From contig CABUWV010000005.1 in assembly GCA_902495355.1 (NCBI GenBank), positions 62,001 through 126,000 of the forward strand: DNA of 64,000 nucleotides. Reading direction: 5' to 3'. Of this stretch, positions 25,700 through 33,314 are shown piece by piece. How positions within the stretch are numbered: the stretch's first letter is position 1; each line of letters begins with the position of its first letter. The notes beneath the pieces were generated by a model that was not told the DNA's origin, did no database searches, and saw only the letters and a list, made by a program, of their open reading frames with translations. The DNA comes from an uncultured Collinsella sp. Its GTDB lineage: Bacteria; Actinomycetota; Coriobacteriia; Coriobacteriales; Coriobacteriaceae. Position numbers and translations under genes: made by a program.

Positions 25700-25932
25700 G
25701 GTGTGCAAAAAATGCCAAATATGAGTACTGTGACTAATTTAGTCGCAGCAAAATCAACCCCTTCAGACGTGATTTGAGCGTCTGGAGGGGTTTAAGATTT
25801 GCGAAAACGCAGGATGAATGACTGTAAAAGCTTTAATTAGCGGACAATCGAGGATTATTCTGGCGGTTGGAAAGTTAAAAGAAATGTATCCATTCCGGTA
25901 GCAGTACTCATATTTGGCATTTTTTGCACACC
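25700..25932. repeat. 233-bp element with 31-bp perfect inverted ends
   Basis: The ends, 25700-25730 and 25902-25932, are exact reverse complements over 31 bases; the outer part reads GGTGTGCAAAAAATGCC. The 171-base interior is A/T-rich and holds a 14-bp terminator-like hairpin (25756-25769 with 25779-25792). No open frame inside looks like a protein. It lies between convergent frlD and tatD, five bases from the tatD stop. No clear target-site duplication is seen. It has the form of a MITE or a bidirectional terminator unit. Confidence 0.75.
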
Positions 25933-25937
25933 AGGGG

Positions 25938-26720
25938 TTAGCGAAGGTCAAAAACAGAGCGCGCATTTGTTAAAACTATCGACTCGATGCGCTTTGCGTC
26001 GCAGTTTTTGAGCGAGGTGATGCGTTCTGAGGTCCTTGTGAGCGACCTGATGAGCGACTGCGCGCTTGTTTCTGTGTTTGGCTCGGCCGGCGCATCGGTC
26101 TCGAGCAGTAGGCGGTCGAGTGGAATCTGTCGTGCGTATTCGCGACCGCGCTTGGTCGCGAGCATGCGTTCGTTGACGGAAAAATAGCAGCCCGCATTAC
26201 GCGCGCGGGTGAGTTCGTCCGAAGTGCCGCTAAACCAGTGGAAGATGATAGCGGGGGAGTCGGGGTTTGGGATGAGTAGTCCATGCGATTCGAGGACGTC
26301 CAGTACGGCTCCTGCCGAACGAACGGCGTGAATTGATATCACGCGCCCGGTAAGAGGATGCTGCACGAGCGCATCGCAGAGCCGGTTAAGTGCCTGTATT
26401 TGTAGCGGCTCACTTCCAGCAAAGCGCGCGGAAAAGTCGAGTCCGACTTCGCCGATGTAGCGTTCTAGCGCAGCAACTTCGCAAAGCAGATTGACTTCGG
26501 CAAAACCGCAGTGGCCATCGGCGAGCCACCAGGGGTGAAGCCCAACGCCGGCGATGATGCCCGGGTGGCGACGAGCGCGCTCGTTTGCGGCCGAAAAGTC
26601 GCGTGGATCGACGCCGCAATCAAATAGACCCAAGCCCAGCGCCGTTGCCTCATCGGCAACGGCGTCCGGGTGAGCCATTAAATCAAGATGGCAGTGTGCA
26701 TCAAATAACCGGGGCTCCAT
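25938..26720 (-). CDS. TatD-family hydrolase
   Basis: 260 aa metal-dependent TIM-barrel hydrolase. Seen: LFDAHCHLDL (HxH metal site), GLFDCGVDPRDF, AGVGLHPWW, IGEVGLDFSARF (Glu ligand), ISIHAVRSAG, IFHWFSGT and LLLETDAPAEPN (Asp ligand). TatD proteins are 3'-5' exonucleases or related hydrolases in DNA repair. The ATG at 26720 is 14 bases after the tcdA stop, so the two form an operon. Its stop lies beside the 233-bp inverted-repeat element. Confidence 0.9.
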   Translation of the reverse strand: MEPRLFDAHCHLDLMAHPDAVADEATALGLGLFDCGVDPRDFSAANERARRHPGIIAGVGLHPWWLADGHCGFAEVNLLCEVAALERYIGEVGLDFSARFAGSEPLQIQALNRLCDALVQHPLTGRVISIHAVRSAGAVLDVLESHGLLIPNPDSPAIIFHWFSGTSDELTRARNAGCYFSVNERMLATKRGREYARQIPLDRLLLETDAPAEPNTETSAQSLIRSLTRTSERITSLKNCDAKRIESIVLTNARSVFDLR

Positions 26721-26734
26721 CTCGGCGCGCTCCG

Positions 26735-27532
26735 CTAGTCCAAGCGCTGGCCATCGGCGCGCACGCGCTCGGTGCCGCGGCCACTGATCTGGCGGATAAC
26801 CTCGCCGGCAATCATCTGGCCCATGATGGGCGGCATAAAGCTGGCGGTTCCGAGCTCGGTGCGCTCGTGGATATTGTAAGGGTCGCGGGGCTGTGTCTTA
26901 ACCGATTCCTCGCAGCTAAACAGTACATGCAGACTCTTGATTCCGCGCTTCTTGCATTCTTTGCGCATGATGCGGCTCATGGGGTCACGTACCGTATCGA
27001 AAATGTCGGCAAAGCGGAGGCACTCGGGATGGAGCTTGTTGGCCCCGCCCATGGAGCTAACCAAACGAATGTCGTGGTCCTGAGCATATTTGGCAATGGT
27101 GAGCTTGGCCGAGATGGTGTCGATGGCGTCGACGACGTAGTCGAGCTTGCCGTCCGTCTGCTCCAAAACGCGCGCGAAAAATTCGTCGATATTGTCGCTC
27201 AACAGGTATTCGGTGCGCTTGATGACGGTAGCGGCTGGATTGATGTCGTGGATCATGGCTTCCATAACATCGACCTTGCGCTTGCCGATGGTGCTTTGAA
27301 AGGCGATGGCCTGGCGATTGATATTGCTGGGCGCGATGATGTCCTTATCCAGAATGACGAAATGACCAATGCCGCCGCGGGCAAGTGCCTCGCAGCAATT
27401 GGAGCCCACACCTCCGCAGCCGAGCACCAGCACCGTGGCGGCGGCGAGTTTGTCGAGTGCCTCGCGGCCCATGATGATCTCGAGCTTGGTGTCGCGTGTC
27501 TCGTTGGGGGTTGCGGCTGTGGTTTCGGTCAT
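26735..27532 (-). CDS. tcdA: tRNA threonylcarbamoyladenosine dehydratase (TcdA/CsdL), ThiF-like
   Basis: 265 aa E1-like enzyme that cyclises t6A37 to ct6A in tRNAs reading ANN codons, using ATP. Seen: VLVLGCGGVGSNCCEALARG (GxGxxG), FVILDKDIIAPSNINRQ with the R-finger, DYVVDAIDTISAKL, and SSMGGANKLHPECLRFADI; C-terminal LGTASFMPPIMGQMIAGEVI. GGAGG lies before the ATG at 27532; another ATG 6 bases upstream is too close to that site. The YgdL/TcdA subgroup fits best; a general ThiF-like role is the alternative. Confidence 0.9.
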   Translation of the reverse strand: MTETTAATPNETRDTKLEIIMGREALDKLAAATVLVLGCGGVGSNCCEALARGGIGHFVILDKDIIAPSNINRQAIAFQSTIGKRKVDVMEAMIHDINPAATVIKRTEYLLSDNIDEFFARVLEQTDGKLDYVVDAIDTISAKLTIAKYAQDHDIRLVSSMGGANKLHPECLRFADIFDTVRDPMSRIMRKECKKRGIKSLHVLFSCEESVKTQPRDPYNIHERTELGTASFMPPIMGQMIAGEVIRQISGRGTERVRADGQRLD

Positions 27533-27618
27533 AGACATCCTCCGATGGGGAAGCGAATCGTGTTTTAGCTATCGCCATTATAGGTGTTATCGCGATTCCA
27601 TTTGAGCCCTTGGGCTTG

Positions 27619-27647
27619 TTGAAATGGGATCGGGGTTCGCATAAGAT
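27619..27647 (+). promoter_or_regulatory. Promoter of the candidate small RNA
   Basis: TTGAAA (27619-27624) and TAAGAT (27642-27647) are 17 bases apart. It drives away from tcdA and no coding start follows before a terminator. Confidence 0.55.
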
Positions 27648-27653
27648 TGAAGC

Positions 27654-27749
27654 AGATGGCACCCGTTGCAGCGGGTTGGCCAACTCAAAAACACGTTTGT
27701 AGCGTGAGAAGTGGCCGTCTTCGCATTACGCGGAGGCGGCTATTTTTTT
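27654..27749 (+). ncRNA. Candidate small RNA, about 96 nt
   Basis: Bounded by the promoter above and by a strong terminator: GCCGTCTTCGC (27714-27724) pairs with GCGGAGGCGGC (27730-27740), followed by seven T. Internal hairpins include ACCCG/CGGGT (27661-27676) and CACG/CGTG (about 27692-27706), plus the palindrome GTTGGCCAAC. There is no ribosome site or plausible frame. Since arsR has its own promoter 20 bases after the terminator, this is either a free small RNA or a prematurely ended leader. I do not recognise a known RNA class. Confidence 0.5.
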
Positions 27750-27763
27750 GAGTACAAGATTAG

Positions 27764-27797
27764 ATAGTTAGACAAACATCTAAATATCGAGTATAGT
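27764..27797 (+). promoter_or_regulatory. ArsR-type operator and promoter of the sdpR/sdpI pair
   Basis: TAGACA (27769-27774) and TATAGT (27792-27797) are 17 bases apart. A dyad ATAGTTAGA-N6-TCTAAATAT (27764-27787, 8 of 9 positions symmetric) overlaps the -35 box and spacer, the usual place for autorepression by an ArsR-type protein. Confidence 0.7.
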
Positions 27798-27831
27798 GTG
27801 CGCGTCATGAGAGATGATGAAAGGGGGTCTT

Positions 27832-28110
27832 ATGCCGGGAGAGGGTTTTAAGGCGCTTGCCGATCCAACGCGACGGCGCATTTTGGAGTTGCTGCGCGAG
27901 GGCAATTGCACGGCGGGGGAGCTTGCCGAGCATTTCGATATCAGTAAGCCGTCGCTGAGCCATCACTTGGCGACGCTCAAAAACGCCGGGTTGGTAACCG
28001 ACGAACGTCATGGTCAAAACATCGTATACAGCTTAAACACTACCGTCATGCAGGACTTGATCGGTTGGTTTATGGGCTTTACAAACACGGAAGGTGATAA
28101 GGATGAATAA
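27832..28110 (+). CDS. ArsR-family repressor (SdpR-like)
   Basis: 92 aa winged-helix protein: FKALADPTRRRILELLREGN, LAEHFDISKPSLSHHLATLK as recognition helix, and GLVTDERHGQNIVYSLN wing. No cysteine metal site of ArsR/CadC type is seen, which fits SdpR-like autorepressors that are relieved by a partner membrane protein. AAAGGGGGT lies before the ATG. The last 8 bases overlap the SdpI-like gene, so the two are coupled. A matching dyad lies in its own promoter. Confidence 0.88.
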   Translation: MPGEGFKALADPTRRRILELLREGNCTAGELAEHFDISKPSLSHHLATLKNAGLVTDERHGQNIVYSLNTTVMQDLIGWFMGFTNTEGDKDE

Positions 28111-28807
28111 CGAAAACAAGGGCATTCACCCCACGGGGGTATCGTCGCGCGTGTGGATTGCGCTGGTCGCTCTGTGCGTCGCCAATGTCGTAGCGCATCT
28201 CATGGTGATGCCGAGCTTGCCTGCGCAGATTCCCACGCACTGGGGCGCGAACGGCGCCGTCGACGGTTGGGGTCCCAGCTGGATGGCCTCCGCGCTCGGC
28301 GCGTTGCCCCTGGTGTGTCTCGCAATGTTCTGCGTGGTGCCGCGCATCGACCCCAAAGGTGAGGCATATCGAACCTCGGGCAAGTTCTACCAGGGCTTCG
28401 TAATCGCCTTCACCTTGTTCATGTGTGCCGTAAGCTGGCTGGGAGAGCTTACGGTCTGGGGCGTGGTGCCGGCGGTCGGTTCGGTCAACGTGCTGATTTC
28501 CGGTGCTATCGGTTTGCTGTTCATCGGCGTAGGCAACTACTTGCCGCGTGTGAAGCAGAACTATACGCTCGGTATCAAGACGCCTTGGGCGCTTGCCAAT
28601 CCCGAGAACTGGCGCCGTACGCAGCGCTTTGGCGGTGCCTGCTTTATGGTGCTGGGCTTTGGCCTGATTGTGATGGGCGTGGCAGGCAGCGTGCTTTCGA
28701 GTGAAGTCGTCGCCGCGGTGATTGCGGTTCTGGCGTTTGGTTCGGTTGGAGCCGTCTACGTCTACTCGTATCTGCTGTGGCGCAAATCGCAGCGAGCCGC
28801 TCGCTAA
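28103..28807 (+). CDS. SdpI-family immunity/sensor membrane protein
   Basis: 234 aa with about six membrane segments. The DUF1648-like N-terminus has SLPAQIPTHWGANGAVDGWG, and the C-terminal SdpI part has YLPRVKQNYTLGIKTPWALA followed by NPENWRRTQRFGG, both family hallmarks. In Bacillus, SdpI gives immunity to the SdpC toxin and captures SdpR at the membrane. Here no sdpC-like toxin gene is present, so the pair may sense toxins of neighbours or envelope stress. It overlaps sdpR by 8 bases. Confidence 0.88.
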   Translation: MNNENKGIHPTGVSSRVWIALVALCVANVVAHLMVMPSLPAQIPTHWGANGAVDGWGPSWMASALGALPLVCLAMFCVVPRIDPKGEAYRTSGKFYQGFVIAFTLFMCAVSWLGELTVWGVVPAVGSVNVLISGAIGLLFIGVGNYLPRVKQNYTLGIKTPWALANPENWRRTQRFGGACFMVLGFGLIVMGVAGSVLSSEVVAAVIAVLAFGSVGAVYVYSYLLWRKSQRAAR

Positions 28808-28873
28808 GGTTGCGGAAAACTAGCGTACGCAGTTCATAGTATGTTCCGGGGGACTTTTCCCAGGTAGTATTAG

Positions 28874-28900
28874 GGGGTATGGGCAACCATGCCCCTTTTT
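28874..28900 (+). terminator. Terminator with GCAA tetraloop
   Basis: GGGGTATGG (28874-28882) pairs with CCATGCCCC (28887-28895), one T-G pair, closed by a GNRA-type GCAA loop and followed by five T. It lies 65 bases after the SdpI-like stop and 92 before ettA, so it ends the sdp unit or attenuates ettA. Confidence 0.85.
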
Positions 28901-28991
28901 CGTTACGTTTCAGAGCTGGTTCCCTCATTTCGTTTCCACTAAAGCGAATCAAGAATAGGGAAACAGCAGGTAGAAAGGATAAAACAGGCAA

Positions 28992-30671
28992 ATGGCAGAG
29001 TTTATCTACCAGATGTATCAGGCTCGCAAGGCCCATGGCGACAAGGTAATCCTTGACGACGTGACTCTGAGTTTCTACCCTGGCGCCAAGATCGGCGTTG
29101 TGGGTCCCAACGGCATGGGTAAGTCGACCCTGCTCAAGATCATGGCCGGCATCGAGGAAGTTTCCAACGGCGATGCCAGGCTTACCCCCGGCTACACCGT
29201 GGGTATCCTGCAGCAGGAGCCGCCGCTCGACGACGACAAGACCGTCATCGAGAACGTGCGCATGGCATTTGGCGACATGATCGCCAAGGTCGATCGCTTC
29301 AACAAGATCGGCGAGGAGATGTGCGACCCGGATTGCGACATGGCCGCCCTCATGGCTGAGATGGGAAAGCTCCAGGACGAGATCGACGCCGCCGACGGCT
29401 GGGATATCGATTCCAAGCTCGGCCAGGCCATGGACGCCCTGCAGCTGCCCGATTCCGACATGCCGGTCAACGTGCTTTCCGGCGGCGAGCGCCGCCGCGT
29501 GGCCCTGTGCAAGCTGCTGCTCGAGGCTCCCGACCTGCTGCTGCTCGACGAGCCCACGAACCACCTGGACGCCGAGTCGATCCTGTGGCTCGAGCACTTC
29601 CTGCACAACTACCAGGGCTCGGTGCTTGCCGTCACGCACGATCGCTACTTCCTGGATAACGTTGCCGAGTGGATCTGCGAGGTCGACCGCGGTCACCTTT
29701 ATCCCTACAAGGGCAACTACTCCACGTATCTGGAGACCAAGGCCGCGCGTATCGAGGCACAGGGTAACCGCGATGCCAAGCTCGCCAAGCGCATGGAGGC
29801 CGAGCTCGAGTGGGTACGCAGCTCGCCCAAGGCTCGCCAGGCCAAGAACAAGGCCCGTCTGGCTCGCTACGAGGAGATGGAGGCCGAGGCCCGCGCAAGC
29901 CAGAAGCTCGACTGGACCGACATCCGCATTCCCGTTGGACCGCGTCTGGGCAACAAGGTGCTCGAGGCCCATCACCTGCACAAGGAGTTCGATGGCCGTG
30001 TGCTCATCGACGACCTTTCTTTCACCCTGCCGCGTAACGGCATCGTGGGCGTCATCGGCCCCAACGGTGTGGGCAAGACTACGCTCTTCAAGACCATCGT
30101 GGGTCTGGAGCCGCTGACTTCGGGCGAGCTCGAGGTGGGCGAGACCGTCAAGATTTCTTACGTCGACCAGAACCGTTCCGGCATCGACCCCGATAAGAAC
30201 CTGTGGGAGGTCGTCTCGGACGGCCTGGACCACATGATGGTCGGCGAGACCGAGGTTCCGAGCCGCGCTTATGTGGCGAGCTTTGGCTTTAAGGGCCAGG
30301 ACCAGCAGAAGCGCGCTGGCGTGCTCTCCGGCGGCGAGCGCAACCGTCTGAACTTGGCGCTTACGCTCAAGCAGGGCGGCAACCTGCTGCTCCTCGACGA
30401 GCCCACGAACGACCTCGACGTCGAGACGCTGTCTTCGCTCGAAGCGGCGCTGCTCGAGTTCCCGGGCTGCTCGGTGGTCATTAGCCACGATCGTATGTTC
30501 CTGGACCGCGTCGCCACGCACATTCTGGCGTGGGAGGGCACCGACGAGAATCCGGGCAACTGGTATTGGTTCGAGGGCAATTTCGAGGCCTATCAGGCCA
30601 ACCGTATCGAGCGCCTGGGCGAGGACGCAGCCCAGCCGCATCGTATTCACCGCAAGCTGACGCGCGATTAG
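28992..30671 (+). CDS. ettA: Energy-dependent translational throttle protein EttA (ABC-F)
   Basis: 559 aa with two ABC domains and no membrane part. First domain: VGPNGMGKSTLLKIMAGIE, LSGGERRRVALC, LLLLDEPTNHLD. The arm insertion lies near residues 90-145. The interdomain linker (RMEAELEWVRSSPKARQAKN, then KARLARYEEM) is typical of EttA. Second domain: GPNGVGKTTLFKTIVG, LSGGERNRLNLALTL, LLLLDEPTNDLD. The C-terminus WYWFEGNFEAYQANRIERLG is characteristic. EttA binds the ribosomal E site and gates translation by ADP/ATP ratio. AGAAAGGA lies near the start. Confidence 0.95.
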   Translation: MAEFIYQMYQARKAHGDKVILDDVTLSFYPGAKIGVVGPNGMGKSTLLKIMAGIEEVSNGDARLTPGYTVGILQQEPPLDDDKTVIENVRMAFGDMIAKVDRFNKIGEEMCDPDCDMAALMAEMGKLQDEIDAADGWDIDSKLGQAMDALQLPDSDMPVNVLSGGERRRVALCKLLLEAPDLLLLDEPTNHLDAESILWLEHFLHNYQGSVLAVTHDRYFLDNVAEWICEVDRGHLYPYKGNYSTYLETKAARIEAQGNRDAKLAKRMEAELEWVRSSPKARQAKNKARLARYEEMEAEARASQKLDWTDIRIPVGPRLGNKVLEAHHLHKEFDGRVLIDDLSFTLPRNGIVGVIGPNGVGKTTLFKTIVGLEPLTSGELEVGETVKISYVDQNRSGIDPDKNLWEVVSDGLDHMMVGETEVPSRAYVASFGFKGQDQQKRAGVLSGGERNRLNLALTLKQGGNLLLLDEPTNDLDVETLSSLEAALLEFPGCSVVISHDRMFLDRVATHILAWEGTDENPGNWYWFEGNFEAYQANRIERLGEDAAQPHRIHRKLTRD

Positions 30672-30692
30672 TCGAGCTCAGGTGACCTAACG

Positions 30693-30729
30693 AGAAAGGG
30701 ACGATAACCTTGAGGGTTATCGTCCCTTT
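30693..30729. terminator. Bidirectional terminator after ettA
   Basis: AAAGGGACGATAACC (30693-30707) pairs perfectly with 30713-30727 around a 5-base loop and is followed by T-rich sequence on both strands. It serves ettA and the convergent orphan gene. Confidence 0.92.
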
Positions 30730-30732
30730 TTG

Positions 30733-32028
30733 TTACTTGGTAGAAGGCTCGACTTTGTCGATGGTCCAGGCGGCTCCGAGACCGCCGGTGGTGTTGCGGC
30801 GGATGCGCACGGTGACTTCGTGGCGCTCGCCGGTCTGCGTGTAGCGCAGGGGGAAGCTTGCGCGGTTTCGCGCGGCCTCGATGGTACCGCGCTCGCGGGC
30901 GATCCAGTAGTACTCGCCGACAATGCCGAGCGTGTCAGCGCCGTAGGGGAGATAGGTCGACAGCTGGTGCAGAAGCGGGCCGGGGCAGAAGACCTCGGTT
31001 GCGAAATCGACGGGGAAGTCCTCGGGGATGGCGGGCGCTGCAGGTGCGAGGGTTGGGGCCGCTGCGGGTACCGAAGCCGGTGTCGGTGCGGGAATTTGGT
31101 CGCAAGCAGAGGCGGGCACGGATTCGATGACGGGTGCGGGCTTCAGCGTCGTCTTCGGCTTGATCGTGGAATCTGCGGGCTTCACGGTGACGGGCGCGTC
31201 TGCAGCTGTAGTTTCAACCTCAACCTGCGTCGCGTTCTCGTTCTCGACGCTCGGCTTTGCCTCGATGGGCGTGGATGCCATGGTGGTGATGCCGGCGTTT
31301 GCGTTCTCGGGGTCATAGACGACCGTAAGCGAGATGGCAGGCTGCGGCGTCTCGGGCTCTGGCGTCGACTCGGTAGCGCCTTGATCGGCGGGCTCGTCGG
31401 ACTGATCGTCCTCGGCCTCGTTGCCAAAGACATCGCCGTTTTGGAACGCAGGCGTCTCGGGTTGGTTAGCGGCTACTTCGGTTGTCGACTTGGGAGCCTC
31501 GTTGAGCTCCGCAGTGGCTTCCTGCTCGGATATGACTTCGGGATCGGTCGTGGCGGCGGTTTCGGTTTCGGCTTCTGCTGTTACCTCAATAGTGACTTCG
31601 AGCTCGGGCTTGGGCTCAGGCGCAGCTTCAACTACGGGTTCGGGACGCTTAACGTGCTTGGGACGCACGGCCTTGAGGTCCTTCTCGCCGCGCTTTTTCT
31701 TTTTGTAGGACTGCTTGGCGCCCTTGGCGGCCTTGGGCTTGTCCTCGCCCTTGGCAAGGGCGGCATCCCAGGCCTCGTTGGCGATGACGGTGGCATACAG
31801 GCGACCGCCCTTAAAGACAGTCAGCTTAATGCAGTCGTCAAGCTCCTCGAGCAGCTCGCGCGTGGACTCGAAGCCCAGGTCATAAGCGGCCATGTCGCCG
31901 GCGGCGAGCGTCTCCTCGACCTGCGTCATAAACGTTTGCTTGCCGCACCCAATCGCATCGCGCAGCAGACGATATAGATAGATGTGGTTGCCCAGCGATA
32001 GCGTGGGCTTAACTATTGTCTTGCTCAT
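30733..32028 (-). CDS. Hypothetical protein with long acidic low-complexity linker
   Basis: 431 aa, unrecognised. Residues 1-100 form a conserved-looking globular part (SLGNHIYLYRLLRDAIGCG, then FKGGRLYATVIANEAWDAAL). Residues about 100-125 are Lys-rich (KQSYKKKKRGEK). From about 130 to 330 the chain is Glu/Pro/Ala/Thr-rich and probably disordered. The last 95 residues look globular again (FCPGPLLHQLSTYLPYGAD, ARNRASFPLRYTQTGERHEV, ending TIDKVEPSTK). No signal peptide or membrane segment is seen. GAGGAG lies before the ATG at 32028. The basic patch could bind nucleic acid, but no function is assigned. Confidence 0.65.
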   Translation of the reverse strand: MSKTIVKPTLSLGNHIYLYRLLRDAIGCGKQTFMTQVEETLAAGDMAAYDLGFESTRELLEELDDCIKLTVFKGGRLYATVIANEAWDAALAKGEDKPKAAKGAKQSYKKKKRGEKDLKAVRPKHVKRPEPVVEAAPEPKPELEVTIEVTAEAETETAATTDPEVISEQEATAELNEAPKSTTEVAANQPETPAFQNGDVFGNEAEDDQSDEPADQGATESTPEPETPQPAISLTVVYDPENANAGITTMASTPIEAKPSVENENATQVEVETTAADAPVTVKPADSTIKPKTTLKPAPVIESVPASACDQIPAPTPASVPAAAPTLAPAAPAIPEDFPVDFATEVFCPGPLLHQLSTYLPYGADTLGIVGEYYWIARERGTIEAARNRASFPLRYTQTGERHEVTVRIRRNTTGGLGAAWTIDKVEPSTK

Positions 32029-32166
32029 GGCAAATCTCCTCTTTACACACCAAAGCATCTTACCATCGCACGGGGCGTGCCACCTCGGCGCCCAAGGCAA
32101 ACGGGCGCGACCGTTGCCGGTTCGCGCCCGTTATACAGGTCGGTTATCTATGAGAGGCAAACGTGC

Positions 32167-33111
32167 TTAGTTGCCCGACGCCGTGCCTTGGCTCGAGCTG
32201 TCAGATGCCGTGCCGGACGCGGTTCCGCTCGAGCTGTTAGTGCTGCTGTTGTCGGTAGATCCCGTGCCCGATGTATTGTCGCTTGTCTGGTCGCCCGTGC
32301 TCGGCTGCGAGCTGTCAGTCGTTTGGCTTGAGTCGGTCGTGCCGGATTGCGTGCCGCTGTTGTTCACGGAAGAATCGACGCCCTGCGATTGATCGGGGGT
32401 GTTCGAGGACGAGTCGGTGGATGCGGAGGTGCCCTGCGAGTCGTCCTGCTGGCTTTGCGATTGACCAGTGCTATCCGCGTCGTGCTCGGTCGTGCGCGAC
32501 GACAGAATCGGCTCGGGGCGCTCGCCCAGACCCTCACCGGCGGTGGTGATAAGGATGGCGCCGGCACAGGCAATGACCGCGACGATGGCGATGGCGATCG
32601 AGAAGACGATGACCTTCTTTTGCGTCTGGCTGCGCTCTGCCGCCGCCTTGGCGCGCAAGCTGTCGGGGGCAACGCGCGCCGTGGTCGCGCGCCCCGCAAT
32701 CTGGCGCATCTCCTGAGTAGTCGCGGCGCCGCCCAGGTGCTCCTCGGCATTAAATTCAACGGGCTCATAGGCGCCGGCGGGGTAGTCGACGTCGGCGTGC
32801 GTACCTTTGAGGGCTTTGGCGCTGGCAGAGATAAAGTGGCGGTAGACCTGCGAGGACACAACGGTGATGACCGAGCTCACGGCGGCACCGATCACCGATC
32901 CGGCGATACCGATCTTGGAAGCAAGCGCGACGCTTGTGGCGGCTGCTGCGGCGCCGGCGATGATCTGGGGAATGGAAATGTCATCGAACAGGCCCTTTTT
33001 GGGCGCGATGGCCATGGTCTGTCCGATGGAATGGTTTTCGTGAACGCCGTTGTTGAGCGCGGCCGGTGTCATGACGCGCGTGCGCGGCGCGTCAGTGTAC
33101 TTGGTTGTCAT
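32167..33111 (-). CDS. Hypothetical membrane protein with Ser/Thr-rich tail
   Basis: 314 aa, unrecognised. Seen: a Gly/Ala-rich hydrophobic stretch (IAGAAAAATSVALASKIGIA, then VIGAAVSSVITVVSS) at about 50-85, a single clear membrane segment (VIVFSIAIAIVAVIACAGAI) near 185-205, and a C-terminal third made almost only of Ser, Thr, Gly, Asp and Gln that should be disordered and outside the cell. GGGAGGA lies before the ATG at 33111. It neighbours another low-complexity orphan on the same strand, 138 bases away. Possibly a surface stalk protein; that is inference. Confidence 0.6.
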   Translation of the reverse strand: MTTKYTDAPRTRVMTPAALNNGVHENHSIGQTMAIAPKKGLFDDISIPQIIAGAAAAATSVALASKIGIAGSVIGAAVSSVITVVSSQVYRHFISASAKALKGTHADVDYPAGAYEPVEFNAEEHLGGAATTQEMRQIAGRATTARVAPDSLRAKAAAERSQTQKKVIVFSIAIAIVAVIACAGAILITTAGEGLGERPEPILSSRTTEHDADSTGQSQSQQDDSQGTSASTDSSSNTPDQSQGVDSSVNNSGTQSGTTDSSQTTDSSQPSTGDQTSDNTSGTGSTDNSSTNSSSGTASGTASDSSSQGTASGN

Positions 33112-33314
33112 ACGGGGTCCTCCCGGTGTAAATCTGCTTCGTTTCATGCAGCCATCAGGGTACCCACCAGATGTGAATCGTACGTGACATTTAGCAGATA
33201 CCATCAACTCATCAATAGCTCACCAAGTTGGTGGGATGTGGTTACGCCCGGCGGTTGAACTACAATAGGGCTTGCTAATTGTTGTGAATGGCGTTTACGC
33301 ACGGGAGCATTCTT

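Noticed and set aside
25700..25932. Naming the inverted-repeat element an insertion sequence
   Set aside because: No transposase and no visible target duplication; only a repeat is claimed.
25763..25966. A 67-codon minus-strand frame across the 233-bp repeat element
   Set aside because: It runs through the inverted end and into the tatD stop region, has no ribosome site and no domain; more likely repeat DNA.
28644..30650. A 668-codon minus-strand open frame opposite ettA
   Set aside because: Composition and position make it a shadow of the strongly conserved EttA frame.
32171..33258. Plus-strand frames opposite the Ser/Thr-tail membrane protein
   Set aside because: The minus-strand frame has a good start, membrane segment and ribosome site; the plus frames are Arg/Gly-rich shadows.
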